From: Cryomorphaceae bacterium
GTDB lineage: Bacteria > Bacteroidota > Bacteroidia > Flavobacteriales > Schleiferiaceae
Direction of reading: 5' to 3'
Length of the DNA: 34,673 nt
Assembly (NCBI GenBank): GCA_011525035.1
Contig: WTIZ01000026.1
Coordinates: forward strand, 1 to 34,673
The position numbers and the translations under genes are program-made. How positions within the stretch are numbered: position 1 is the first letter of the stretch; each line of letters begins with the position of its first letter. Below the pieces are notes generated by a model, which saw only the letters and a list, made by a program, of their open reading frames with translations, did not search any database and was not told the origin of the DNA. Shown piece after piece: positions 8,866 to 16,228 of this stretch.

Positions 8866-9669
8866 TTACTTTCCGAGCTTCTTCAGTCGGTTGATCACCT
8901 TAGTCACTTTGCTCTTCTTATTGGTGAAAGTATCGTTCTCCGCATCTGGACGTTGAGCCCACAGGGTGCGATGGTCCTCTTGGCTGTGTGCAAACTCATC
9001 GGCTGGACGGCCGTTGCTGTAGTAGTATAGTGCGAGGGATTTGCGACTCATGCCCTCTGGACATTGCAGTGGGTCTGGATGGCCGTGGTAGCTCTTGTCT
9101 GTGGTAGAGAAGATGGCCATGCGGTTAAACAATGGAAGGATCTTCGCGCCACATTCGCTCATGTCTGTTTTCCACAGTTCGAAGTGCCCGCCGTAGCTTT
9201 CGTCCCAATCTTTATTGAGGTAGACCAAGACGTTAATGCGACGGTCCAAGCCTAGCGTTTTGTGCTTGTTGAAATCCACATGGATTTTAAGGAACCCACC
9301 CGGCTTTATCTCGTGCTGTCCGGCGCCATGGAAGTACGGGTCATTGACCAAGGTTTCTTCGATACCTGTGAGTTCTTGCAAGAAATTCAGAAACGGCTCT
9401 GAGTTCAAATAATGCATGAACGCTTTTGTCTTTTCGCCGAAGAAGCGCTCGCCTTTGGAACCAAACTTCACTTGAACATCATCGGCGTAGTTGGTCGTAT
9501 CCTTTTTACTGAGATCAGGGAATTCTGCGAGAATTTCGTTGAGTTTCTCTTCGTCGAAGACGTTGTCGAAATAAATCGAAGGGAAGGGTTCGGCGTTTTT
9601 GTACGCGTCCTTGAATTTTGCTGCAACTGCTTGCAGGTCTCTGTATTCTTCGCTTAAAAATGCACTCAT
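8866..9669 (-). CDS. 2-oxoglutarate/Fe(II)-dependent oxygenase (prolyl 4-hydroxylase-like)
   Basis: 267 aa. The double-stranded beta-helix iron ligands are visible: HxD at His130-Val-Asp132 (LKIHVDFNKH), the distal His at 195 (SYHGHPDPL), and an Arg at 209 (SRKSLALYYY) placed to bind 2-oxoglutarate. The lead-in motif FPSIYFDNVFDEEKL is typical of the 2OG-FeII_Oxy_3 type. Such enzymes hydroxylate small molecules, peptides or sugars using O2 and 2-oxoglutarate. Its place between a flippase and a sulfotransferase suggests a glycan or lipid substrate, which is inference. The C-terminus is Lys-rich. A weak -7 box (TATCTTAG on the minus strand, 9689-9696) lies 19 nt before the ATG. Confidence 0.85.
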   Translation of the reverse strand: MSAFLSEEYRDLQAVAAKFKDAYKNAEPFPSIYFDNVFDEEKLNEILAEFPDLSKKDTTNYADDVQVKFGSKGERFFGEKTKAFMHYLNSEPFLNFLQELTGIEETLVNDPYFHGAGQHEIKPGGFLKIHVDFNKHKTLGLDRRINVLVYLNKDWDESYGGHFELWKTDMSECGAKILPLFNRMAIFSTTDKSYHGHPDPLQCPEGMSRKSLALYYYSNGRPADEFAHSQEDHRTLWAQRPDAENDTFTNKKSKVTKVINRLKKLGK

Positions 9670-9701
9670 GCTAATCTCTCTTAGAAGGCTAAGATACTAA
9701 A

Positions 9702-9718
9702 CCTACCCTAAGGGTAGG
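9702..9718 (-). other. Intergenic inverted repeat between flippase and oxygenase genes
   Basis: The 8-nt arms CCTACCCT (9702-9709) and AGGGTAGG (9711-9718) flank one base. As RNA this could fold into a short hairpin just after the flippase stop (9724). No U tract follows, so it is at best a pause, processing or RNA-stability element, or an operator for the downstream oxygenase gene. Confidence 0.4.
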
Positions 9719-9723
9719 GTGGG

Positions 9724-11139
9724 CTAATTCTGCACTGTGGCGATGATGAATTTGCGGTTCACTGCAAGCACTGCTAAAACAAAAACTCCGCGAATTACAG
9801 CACCTAAGAAACCTTCGACCGGGAGGTACATCGTGGCGCCGAATACAAGAGCGCCAACCACAATGATTTTCACGTAGGTTGCACTGAAGGGGAGCATGCC
9901 CGATTTGCGGTAGATGAGCACCGCCTTCATCGCATTGAACAAGAACATGGAAATGACACCGCTGTAAGCGACCCCAACAATGCCGTAGGTTGGGATGAAG
10001 TAGAGGTTCAGGGCTATAACCAGTGTGATAAGTATGGTTGAGAAGTAAAAGTTGAACCTGAAGTAGGGGCTGTTTCCGATGATTTCTCCGTTTGAGCCGA
10101 AGGAGGAATCGATGAATCGGGCCAAAAGCACCCAACCGACTACTGGGATGGCAGCATTAAATCGTTCGCTGTTGGGGATGAGTGAGAAAATCCAGTCGAT
10201 GTTGGATAGAATCATGATGACCATCAAGACGTTCACAAGTACCTGTATGGTGGCTGTTTTCTTGTACAATTTTGACAACATGGTGGTGTTGTTCGTATTC
10301 CAGGCTTTCGCAAACTGGGGTGCGAGCATTTGGTTGATGGGTCGTTTAATACCGTCAATGACGGACCCCATGAAAAAGGCAATTCCGTATATACCCACGC
10401 TGCTGTAGTCGGTAAGCAAGGATAGCATTTGTATATCGATGGTTGAGAGTCCGAAGGTAACAACGGTGGTCATCACGCTGTAGCGCATGAAAGTGCGCAC
10501 CACTGCAGGGAAGGCGGTAAAGGTGTTCTTTAAATGGAATTGGACCCCGACTCTCTTCCAAGCATAATAGAGCCCTCCGAAACCGAGTGCTAAGGTGCCC
10601 ATGCCGAAGAATAGCATCCAATGGATGAATCCAAAGCTGGACCATAAGACAATCAATCCGCCCACGAGCATTACGCTGCGTAGTCCAATATTTTTGAGGA
10701 AAAGAGGTACCGCGATGCGCTTGGTCGTGGCACTCACGCTCGTTGCACTCAGCAGCGCCATGTTCCCTGCTACCGTGAATCCAAGCACGGGCAATAACCA
10801 CGTATAGGTTTCCAAATGAAAAATGGGTGCAAGCAGCGGTCCACAAAGTGCCATTAATGCTCCAGACCCGAGTATAAGAGCTGTGTTTTTGCTAAAAATG
10901 GTTTGCTTGAAATGGTCCCCTACGCTTTCGTCTGCGTGAAATTTGGTGTACGCGCGGTGGTTGCCGAAAAGAAGAATATTGGCCAGTAATATGGTGGTTC
11001 GCTCAATCCATCGGTACACGCCTAATTCGCCCGTACTGAAGAGTTTGGGCAAAAGCCAGATGTTCAGGATTACACCGATGCCAATCCCCAGCAGGTTGAT
11101 CAGTGCTCCTTTCGATATCTGTCGTTTTTGCGTGTCCAT
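9724..11139 (-). CDS. Polysaccharide flippase (MOP/Wzx-like membrane protein)
   Basis: 471 aa with about 12-14 hydrophobic helices. The N-terminal segment KGALINLLGIGIGVILNIWLLPKLFSTGELG is typical of Wzx/MOP exporters, which flip undecaprenyl-linked oligosaccharides to the periplasmic face. It is the first gene of the glycan operon. Its start lies 35 nt after the glpD stop on the same strand, so read-through from glpKD is possible. An AAGGAG sequence directly abuts the ATG, too close for a normal Shine-Dalgarno. A hairpin and 54 nt separate it from the oxygenase gene. A general lipid or peptidoglycan flippase role is possible, but the neighbours favour a glycan. Confidence 0.85.
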   Translation of the reverse strand: MDTQKRQISKGALINLLGIGIGVILNIWLLPKLFSTGELGVYRWIERTTILLANILLFGNHRAYTKFHADESVGDHFKQTIFSKNTALILGSGALMALCGPLLAPIFHLETYTWLLPVLGFTVAGNMALLSATSVSATTKRIAVPLFLKNIGLRSVMLVGGLIVLWSSFGFIHWMLFFGMGTLALGFGGLYYAWKRVGVQFHLKNTFTAFPAVVRTFMRYSVMTTVVTFGLSTIDIQMLSLLTDYSSVGIYGIAFFMGSVIDGIKRPINQMLAPQFAKAWNTNNTTMLSKLYKKTATIQVLVNVLMVIMILSNIDWIFSLIPNSERFNAAIPVVGWVLLARFIDSSFGSNGEIIGNSPYFRFNFYFSTILITLVIALNLYFIPTYGIVGVAYSGVISMFLFNAMKAVLIYRKSGMLPFSATYVKIIVVGALVFGATMYLPVEGFLGAVIRGVFVLAVLAVNRKFIIATVQN

Positions 11140-11174
11140 CTCCTTGGCGGTGAAGTTAGGCCAATTTTGCTCGC

Positions 11175-12722
11175 CTAGTTAACGAGGTAATCACTACTTA
11201 TCTTATCAAATGCGGCCAATTCTGATTCGATCCAATCCTCTTCCTTGCCTAGGTGTTTCGCCATGACCGTTGCCACTTCGGGTGCAATTCGGCGCGCTTC
11301 CTTCGCATCGAATAGTAATGCGCGGTGCCTGCGCGACAGCATATCTTCCAAGGTCATGGCCATTTCCTTGCGCACTGCCCACCGAATCATGGCTGGATAG
11401 AGTTCGAACTTATCGCTCAGACTCTGTTCTTCGTGGCGCTTGATGCGCTTGCGTATTTTCTTTCTCACGCTGCCATAGACGTGCAGTGGATCCGACCAAT
11501 CGGCATTGGTTTCAAAACCATGAATAGGCAAGTTTTCCGTTTGACATTTTCGAGGAGGCAAGGCACCCACAATAATGGCATTGTCGATGGCATCTTCACC
11601 CATCTTTCTGTAGGTGGTCCACTTACCACCAAGCACAGAAATGAGTCCGGTAGGACTTACTAAAACCTTATGGTGCCTGCTGACCTCTTTAGTGCTGCCT
11701 TCTTCGCCTCCAGCTGCCAATGGGCGTAATCCAGCGAAGGTGCTAAGAATATCCTTTTTGGTAGGCTTCTTTGCCATATAATGTCCGGCATTTTCTAAGA
11801 TAAAGTCGATCTCTTCCTCTGTGGCTACAGGGTCATTGCTGCGCTCTTTCAGCGGGGTGTCCGTAGTGCCGACCACAACCACATCGTGCCACGGTACTGC
11901 GAAGAGTACGCGACCGTCGGTAGTATGGGGAACCATGATGGCTTCCTCACCGGGTAGGAAACTCTTGTCCAATACAATATGCACCCCTTGTGAAGGACGA
12001 ATGGAAGCCTTGGCTTCGGGGTTATCCATTTGAAGGATATCGTCTGCAAAGACTCCAGTACAGTTGATGATGGCCTTGGCGCGCACCTCAAATCTGCTAT
12101 TGCCAATGGTATCATGAGCGGTAACGCCAACCACATGGCCCTCTTCCTTTACCAAACCCGTGACTTTGCAGTAATTGGCCAAAGAGGCTCCGTTAGAATT
12201 GGCGGTACGTGCCAATGAAATCGCGAGTCGGGCATCGTCGAACTGTCCATCGTGATACAAGACGCCACCGCGCAGACCCTTGGTTTCAACATTTGGTATT
12301 TTATCCAGTACCTCGTCCTTTGAAATCATTTCGGAAGGTCCCAAGCCGAGGCGCCCTGCCATGAGGTCGTAAATCTTTAAGCCGATGCCGTAGAACGGGC
12401 TGTTCCACCAATCGTAAGAGGGGATGACGAATCCTAAATTTTTAACCAGATGCGGCGCATTTTGACAAAGCAAGCCGCGCTCCCTTAGGGCTTCGATCAC
12501 TAAGCTGATATCGCCGTTTTGCAAGTAGCGCACGCCGCCGTGGGCCAGTTTGGTACTTTTTGATGAGGTTCCTTTGGCAAAATCGTCACCTTCTAAAAGG
12601 CCGACTTTATAACCGCGAGAGGCTGCATCGACCGCAGCACCCAAACCGGTAGCACCGCCGCCAATGATGAGGATATCAAATTCTTCCTCCTTGAGGTCAA
12701 TGATTGATTCTGCTCTATTCAT
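11175..12722 (-). CDS. glpD: FAD-dependent glycerol-3-phosphate dehydrogenase
   Basis: 515 aa from the ATG at 12722. The reading frame extends to 12812, but the extra 30 residues lie inside glpK and precede the normal start. Oxidises sn-glycerol-3-phosphate to dihydroxyacetone phosphate and passes electrons to quinone at the inner membrane. An N-terminal FAD Rossmann motif is visible (DILIIGGGATGLG, residues 16-28). Also seen are the family segments AHGGVRYLQNGD, YHDGQFDDARL, VVVGTTDTP and the C-terminal helical DAO_C region (from about 390, LPIHGFETNADW). Length fits the GlpD family. The start overlaps the glpK stop by 8 nt (ATGAATAG), indicating a coupled glpK-glpD operon. Confidence 0.93.
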   Translation of the reverse strand: MNRAESIIDLKEEEFDILIIGGGATGLGAAVDAASRGYKVGLLEGDDFAKGTSSKSTKLAHGGVRYLQNGDISLVIEALRERGLLCQNAPHLVKNLGFVIPSYDWWNSPFYGIGLKIYDLMAGRLGLGPSEMISKDEVLDKIPNVETKGLRGGVLYHDGQFDDARLAISLARTANSNGASLANYCKVTGLVKEEGHVVGVTAHDTIGNSRFEVRAKAIINCTGVFADDILQMDNPEAKASIRPSQGVHIVLDKSFLPGEEAIMVPHTTDGRVLFAVPWHDVVVVGTTDTPLKERSNDPVATEEEIDFILENAGHYMAKKPTKKDILSTFAGLRPLAAGGEEGSTKEVSRHHKVLVSPTGLISVLGGKWTTYRKMGEDAIDNAIIVGALPPRKCQTENLPIHGFETNADWSDPLHVYGSVRKKIRKRIKRHEEQSLSDKFELYPAMIRWAVRKEMAMTLEDMLSRRHRALLFDAKEARRIAPEVATVMAKHLGKEEDWIESELAAFDKISSDYLVN

Positions 12723-14211
12723 CTGCACCGGCCTCAATCCAGCCTTTGGTCGAGTTAATTCCCTTGTTCCACTGCTGACGCAAAAGAGTAAAGTCCCCAT
12801 CCGCCGGACCAAATGTTTGGTCTATCTCGGCCAATTCTTTGAGCTCTTCCAATTCGGACCAAATACCCGTTCCAAGACCCGCTAAAAGTGCTGCTCCGAG
12901 TGCCGTGCTTTCTGTTTCCATCGGTCGAATCACCGGACATCCAAGCAAGTCACTTTGAATTTGCATCATGGTATCGTTGGCACTTGCGCCACCGTCCACT
13001 TTGATGGATTTTAGGTCTTCGCCCATATCCTTGGCCATTGCTTCTAGTACATCGGCAGTACTCAGCGCAATGGCTTCCAATGCAGCATAGGCAATGTGAG
13101 AGGTATTCGTCCCACGGGTGATGCCCATGATGGCGCCGCGCGCGTAGCTGTCCCAATGCGGTGCACCTAATCCTGTCAGGGCGGGGATGATGGTGATACC
13201 ACCATTATTCCCTTCTTCAAGGGCCAATTCTTCAACGTCAGCACTTTGTTCTATGAAGCCCATGCCGTCGCGCAACCACTGCACCAAAGAACCAGCAACA
13301 TATACCGATCCTTCAAGCGCATACGTAAGTTTTCCGTCCATTTGCCAAGCAACCGTACTCAACATCTTGTTCGTGCTTCGAACGATTTGATCGCCCGTAT
13401 TTGACATGGCGAAACAACCGGTACCGTAGGTGTTTTTAGCTTCTCCAATGCTGAAACAGAGTTGGCCGAAAAGTGCAGCCTGCTGGTCGCCTGCAATACC
13501 TGAAATAGGCACTTCCGCGCCAAAGATTTCTTTGTCAGTAGTGGCTAAATGTCCACTGCTATCTACTACTTCGGGAAGCATGGCCATAGGCACCTCAAAG
13601 AGGTTGCAGAGTTCTTGGTCCCAGCCGCCATTGTTGATGTTGTAGAGCATGGTACGGCTGGCGTTGGACGCATCTGTGATGTGACTTGCTCCACCTGTTA
13701 ATTTATAGATGAGCCAAGAATCTACGGTTCCAAAACAAAGCTCGCCTCGCGCTGCGCGCTCGGCCGCGCCTTCCACTTTGCGTAAAATCCAGCGGATCTT
13801 ACTTGCAGAGAAATAGGCGTCTACAATCAGTCCGGTTTTTTCTGCGACCATGGCCACATTTTCGCTCGAGAGCGAGCTGCAGTAGTCCGAGGTGCGTCGA
13901 TCTTGCCATACGATGGCATTGTAGATGGGTTCACCGGTTGCACGGTCCCAGATAATGGTGGTCTCGCGTTGGTTGGTGATGCCTATAGCGGAAATGCCGG
14001 TGGCTTTAATTTTCGCAGCTTTTAGTGCGGCGGTGATGGCTTTTTGTTGGGTGGCCCAGATTTCATTCGCATCGTGCTCGACCCAAGAGTTGTCCGGGAA
14101 GTGCTGGGTGAATTCGAATTGGCCTAAGCCGATCTTTTTTGTGTCTTTATCAAAAACGATGGCACGCGACGAAGTAGTACCAGCGTCAATAGCGAGGATA
14201 TATGGAACCAT
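12715..14211 (-). CDS. glpK: Glycerol kinase
   Basis: 498 aa, the normal length. ATP-dependent phosphorylation of glycerol to sn-glycerol-3-phosphate in the cytoplasm. FGGY-kinase features: the N-terminal phosphate loop DAGTTSSRA (9-17), ITNQRETTIIWD, the conserved AIVWQDRRT, AGDQQAALFGQ, and the C-terminal nucleotide-binding KVDGGASANDTMMQ. It is the first gene of glpKD and is divergent from glpF across 105 nt. It has its own -7-like box (14234-14241) and an AC-rich leader resembling that of glpF, suggesting co-regulation. No glpR or glpP regulator gene is present in the window. Confidence 0.97.
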   Translation of the reverse strand: MVPYILAIDAGTTSSRAIVFDKDTKKIGLGQFEFTQHFPDNSWVEHDANEIWATQQKAITAALKAAKIKATGISAIGITNQRETTIIWDRATGEPIYNAIVWQDRRTSDYCSSLSSENVAMVAEKTGLIVDAYFSASKIRWILRKVEGAAERAARGELCFGTVDSWLIYKLTGGASHITDASNASRTMLYNINNGGWDQELCNLFEVPMAMLPEVVDSSGHLATTDKEIFGAEVPISGIAGDQQAALFGQLCFSIGEAKNTYGTGCFAMSNTGDQIVRSTNKMLSTVAWQMDGKLTYALEGSVYVAGSLVQWLRDGMGFIEQSADVEELALEEGNNGGITIIPALTGLGAPHWDSYARGAIMGITRGTNTSHIAYAALEAIALSTADVLEAMAKDMGEDLKSIKVDGGASANDTMMQIQSDLLGCPVIRPMETESTALGAALLAGLGTGIWSELEELKELAEIDQTFGPADGDFTLLRQQWNKGINSTKGWIEAGADE

Positions 14212-14215
14212 AAAA

Positions 14216-14228
14216 GTGTTAGTGTTAC
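14216..14228 (-). promoter_or_regulatory. glpK leader motif, shared with glpF
   Basis: Reading toward glpK, the sequence is GTAACACTAACAC followed by TTTT and the ATG. The glpF leader (14301-14314, plus strand) reads GTAACACACAACAC, then TC and the ATG. Both sit downstream of the predicted transcription starts. They could be an operator half-site, an RNA element, or simply an A/C-rich ribosome-access leader. Confidence 0.4.
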
Positions 14229-14233
14229 TGCCT

Positions 14234-14241
14234 TAAATATA
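14234..14241 (-). promoter_or_regulatory. Candidate -7 promoter box for glpKD
   Basis: On the minus strand this reads TATATTTA, one mismatch from the Bacteroidota -7 consensus TAnnTTTG. It lies 22 nt before the glpK ATG, a normal distance. No convincing -33 TTG is seen. Confidence 0.4.
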
Positions 14242-14284
14242 TGGAGAATGGACGATGAAAAGGGGCTGTCACCCGATAAATCCT

Positions 14285-14292
14285 TATCTTGG
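14285..14292 (+). promoter_or_regulatory. Candidate -7 promoter box for glpF
   Basis: TATCTTGG, one mismatch from TAnnTTTG, 24 nt before the glpF ATG. The arrangement mirrors the glpK side. The -33 element is unclear. Confidence 0.4.
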
Positions 14293-14300
14293 CAAGGAAC

Positions 14301-14314
14301 GTAACACACAACAC
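14301..14314 (+). promoter_or_regulatory. glpF leader motif, shared with glpK
   Basis: GTAACACACAACAC, two bases before the ATG. It pairs with the inverted near-copy at 14216-14228 ahead of glpK. Confidence 0.4.
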
Positions 14315-14316
14315 TC

Positions 14317-15066
14317 ATGAGCGCATTTTGGGCAGAATTTGTCGGAACTTTTCTATTGATTTTTATTGGGAACGGCGTCGTTGCCAACATGGTACTCAAA
14401 GACACGAAAGGGGGCGGAGATCCTGGTTCTTGGATCATGATAACCTCTGCTTGGGGCTTTGCAGTTTTCGTGGGTGTTGTTGTAGCTGGACCGTATAGTG
14501 GCGCACATTTAAATCCCGTTGTGACCTTGGCGTTGTGGTTGGATGGAGCGCTCGAAGGCGCTCAGGTTGGTGTGTATATGTTGGCTCAGCTTTTAGGGGC
14601 GGCTGCGGGTACCACGACAAACTACATCTTCCATAAAACGCATTACGACATCACCGAAGATGCAGCCTCTATCAGAGGTTCTTTCTGTACCTCCCCAGCG
14701 ATCAAAAGCACGTGGAACAACTTCTTCAGTGAGCTTGCCGGTGCCTTCGTACTCATGTTTGTCATCTTCTACATCTCTGACGGCGCCTTTGAAATGGCCG
14801 GCGAAGAGGTGCCTGTAGGATTGGGTAGCGTAGGCGCACTGCCAGTGGCTATTCTTGTTTGGGTTATTGGTCTGGCATTAGGTGGAACCACGGGTTACGC
14901 CATCAATCCGGCACGTGATTTAGGCCCGCGTATTATGCACCAATTGCTGCCTATCAAAAACAAGATGGATTCGGGTTGGGACTATGCGTGGATTCCTGTG
15001 ATCGCACCACTTTGCGGGAGCGCACTAGCTTATGCTGTAAAAGAGCTTTTATTGACAACAGTTTAG
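14317..15066 (+). CDS. glpF: Glycerol facilitator (aquaglyceroporin, MIP family)
   Basis: 249 aa inner-membrane channel with six membrane helices and two half-helix loops. The second loop carries NPARD (197-201), whose Asp is the glycerol-facilitator signature. The first loop reads AHLNPVV, so the usual NPA is NPV (66-68). The N-terminal AEFVGTFLLIFIGNG is typical of MIP proteins. Its place opposite glpKD fits glycerol uptake followed by phosphorylation trapping. The next gene (sulfotransferase) starts 23 nt downstream on the same strand, so they may be co-transcribed. Confidence 0.93.
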   Translation: MSAFWAEFVGTFLLIFIGNGVVANMVLKDTKGGGDPGSWIMITSAWGFAVFVGVVVAGPYSGAHLNPVVTLALWLDGALEGAQVGVYMLAQLLGAAAGTTTNYIFHKTHYDITEDAASIRGSFCTSPAIKSTWNNFFSELAGAFVLMFVIFYISDGAFEMAGEEVPVGLGSVGALPVAILVWVIGLALGGTTGYAINPARDLGPRIMHQLLPIKNKMDSGWDYAWIPVIAPLCGSALAYAVKELLLTTV

Positions 15067-15076
15067 AATTCTGGGG

Positions 15077-15084
15077 TTAATTTG
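15077..15084 (+). promoter_or_regulatory. Weak candidate -7 box before the third sulfotransferase gene
   Basis: TTAATTTG, one mismatch from TAnnTTTG, with a TTG at 15052-15054 (22-nt spacer) inside the end of glpF. It ends 5 nt before the ATG, so transcription would start at or near the start codon (leaderless). A chance match is quite possible. Confidence 0.25.
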
Positions 15085-15089
15085 CACCC

Positions 15090-15932
15090 ATGCAAGAACG
15101 CTTTCCAAATCTCATCATTGGTGGTGCCCCAAAGTGCGGGACCAGCAGCTTGTATTTTTGGTTGAGCGCGCATCCAGAGGTCTTTGGTTCTCCTAAGAAA
15201 GAAACCTTCTTCTTCGCGGATAAAGTGAACAGATTCAATGCTTCGGCGAATGTGCACGAGCATGAATTGGACGCGTATTTACAGTTTTTTAAGGACGCCG
15301 GTGATGCGAAGATTCGCTTTGAGGCTACGGCGCATTACTTGTACGAGGAGCAGGCATTGAAAGCGTTTTCGCAGGCTAAAAATCCGCCTAAGATGATCTT
15401 CTTGTTCCGCGAGCCTTCCAAGCAGATGTACAGCCATTACAAGATGGAGAAGTACCGCACCAAGCGCGTAGATATGCCGCTGAGCGAGTACATCAAGCTT
15501 CCGAAGATTGACATGTACGTGGATTATGCTACGTACGTGAAGAAGTGGTTAGATGCTATGCCAGAAGGTCATGTGCGTATCTGGGCCTTTGAAGATTTTA
15601 TGTCACGCAAGGTGGAGGTGATGCAGGAAATAGCAGAATATTTGGGTGTTGACCCGTCCTTTTACACCGATTTTGATTTCGAGCACCGCAACGAGAGTGT
15701 GGCCATTCGCAGTGGCGCTTTGCACCAGTTGGGCCTTCGTCTACAGCCGCTCATCCCACATTTTATTCAAAAAATGTTGCTGCCGGTATACATGAAACTC
15801 AACAGTGGAGGCCGTGCGCCAGACAACGAGGCCGATGCGCCTGTAATCTCAGCTTTTAAGAGCGCTCATGCACAAGTGGGTGCTGATCTGAAAGCATTGT
15901 TTCCAGAGATTCGTCTTGAGAAGTGGGGGTAA
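15090..15932 (+). CDS. Sulfotransferase (heparan sulfotransferase-like domain)
   Basis: 280 aa. The PAPS 5'-phosphosulfate loop is at 12-21 (GAPKCGTSSL). The 3'-phosphate-binding strand is at about 102-120 (MIFLFREPSKQMYSHYKM), with Arg107 and Ser115. The pattern (I/G)GAPKCGTSSLYFWLSAHPEV is close to the heparan/carbohydrate sulfotransferase type and differs from the two other sulfotransferases at 6327-8862. It is separated from their operon by the glycerol genes but probably belongs to the same sulfated-glycan programme (inference). The predicted protein is soluble, with no signal peptide. Confidence 0.88.
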   Translation: MQERFPNLIIGGAPKCGTSSLYFWLSAHPEVFGSPKKETFFFADKVNRFNASANVHEHELDAYLQFFKDAGDAKIRFEATAHYLYEEQALKAFSQAKNPPKMIFLFREPSKQMYSHYKMEKYRTKRVDMPLSEYIKLPKIDMYVDYATYVKKWLDAMPEGHVRIWAFEDFMSRKVEVMQEIAEYLGVDPSFYTDFDFEHRNESVAIRSGALHQLGLRLQPLIPHFIQKMLLPVYMKLNSGGRAPDNEADAPVISAFKSAHAQVGADLKALFPEIRLEKWG

Positions 15933-16023
15933 GCCTGCCTTCCGTGGCCAATTTGGTATAGAAACCCCTTCGAACAATCCTCCCCTTTTTGCTTGTTGAC
16001 TAAGTAACCCAAAGTCAATCAGC

Positions 16024-16209
16024 ATGTTAGAACACCATAACCTATTCGTTGGAATCCTCTGCATCGCAGTTGGAATCTATGTTGCAGCTACCGGTCAGTC
16101 GACCGTGATTTTTGTTGTTTCCAGTACCCTTGGGCTGGCAAATCTTCACGTTTGGAACATTGTTGTGCGCAAACCAGCGCTGCGAAGAAAAGAGCAAGAA
16201 TTGGAATAA
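16024..16209 (+). CDS. Small hypothetical membrane protein
   Basis: 61 aa with two hydrophobic segments (about 8-27 and 29-48) and a charged C-terminus (RKPALRRKEQELE), suggesting a two-helix inner-membrane hairpin. Family not recognised. It lies between the sulfotransferase and endonuclease genes on the same strand, ending 19 nt before the latter's start. A 6-bp inverted repeat (TTGACT at 15996-16001, AGTCAA at 16013-16018) lies just upstream. It looks real because of its membrane-like composition and clean spacing, but this is unproven. Confidence 0.55.
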   Translation: MLEHHNLFVGILCIAVGIYVAATGQSTVIFVVSSTLGLANLHVWNIVVRKPALRRKEQELE

Positions 16210-16228
16210 TATTTCCGACATTTAGGGC

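Noticed and set aside
12723-12812. 30-residue N-terminal extension of glpD
   Set aside because: It lies within glpK and precedes the usual GlpD start; the ATG at 12722 gives the normal 8-nt overlap.
15996-16018. Operator from the TTGACT...AGTCAA inverted repeat
   Set aside because: Six-base arms with an 11-nt gap are expected by chance at this scale; no regulator or second copy is seen.
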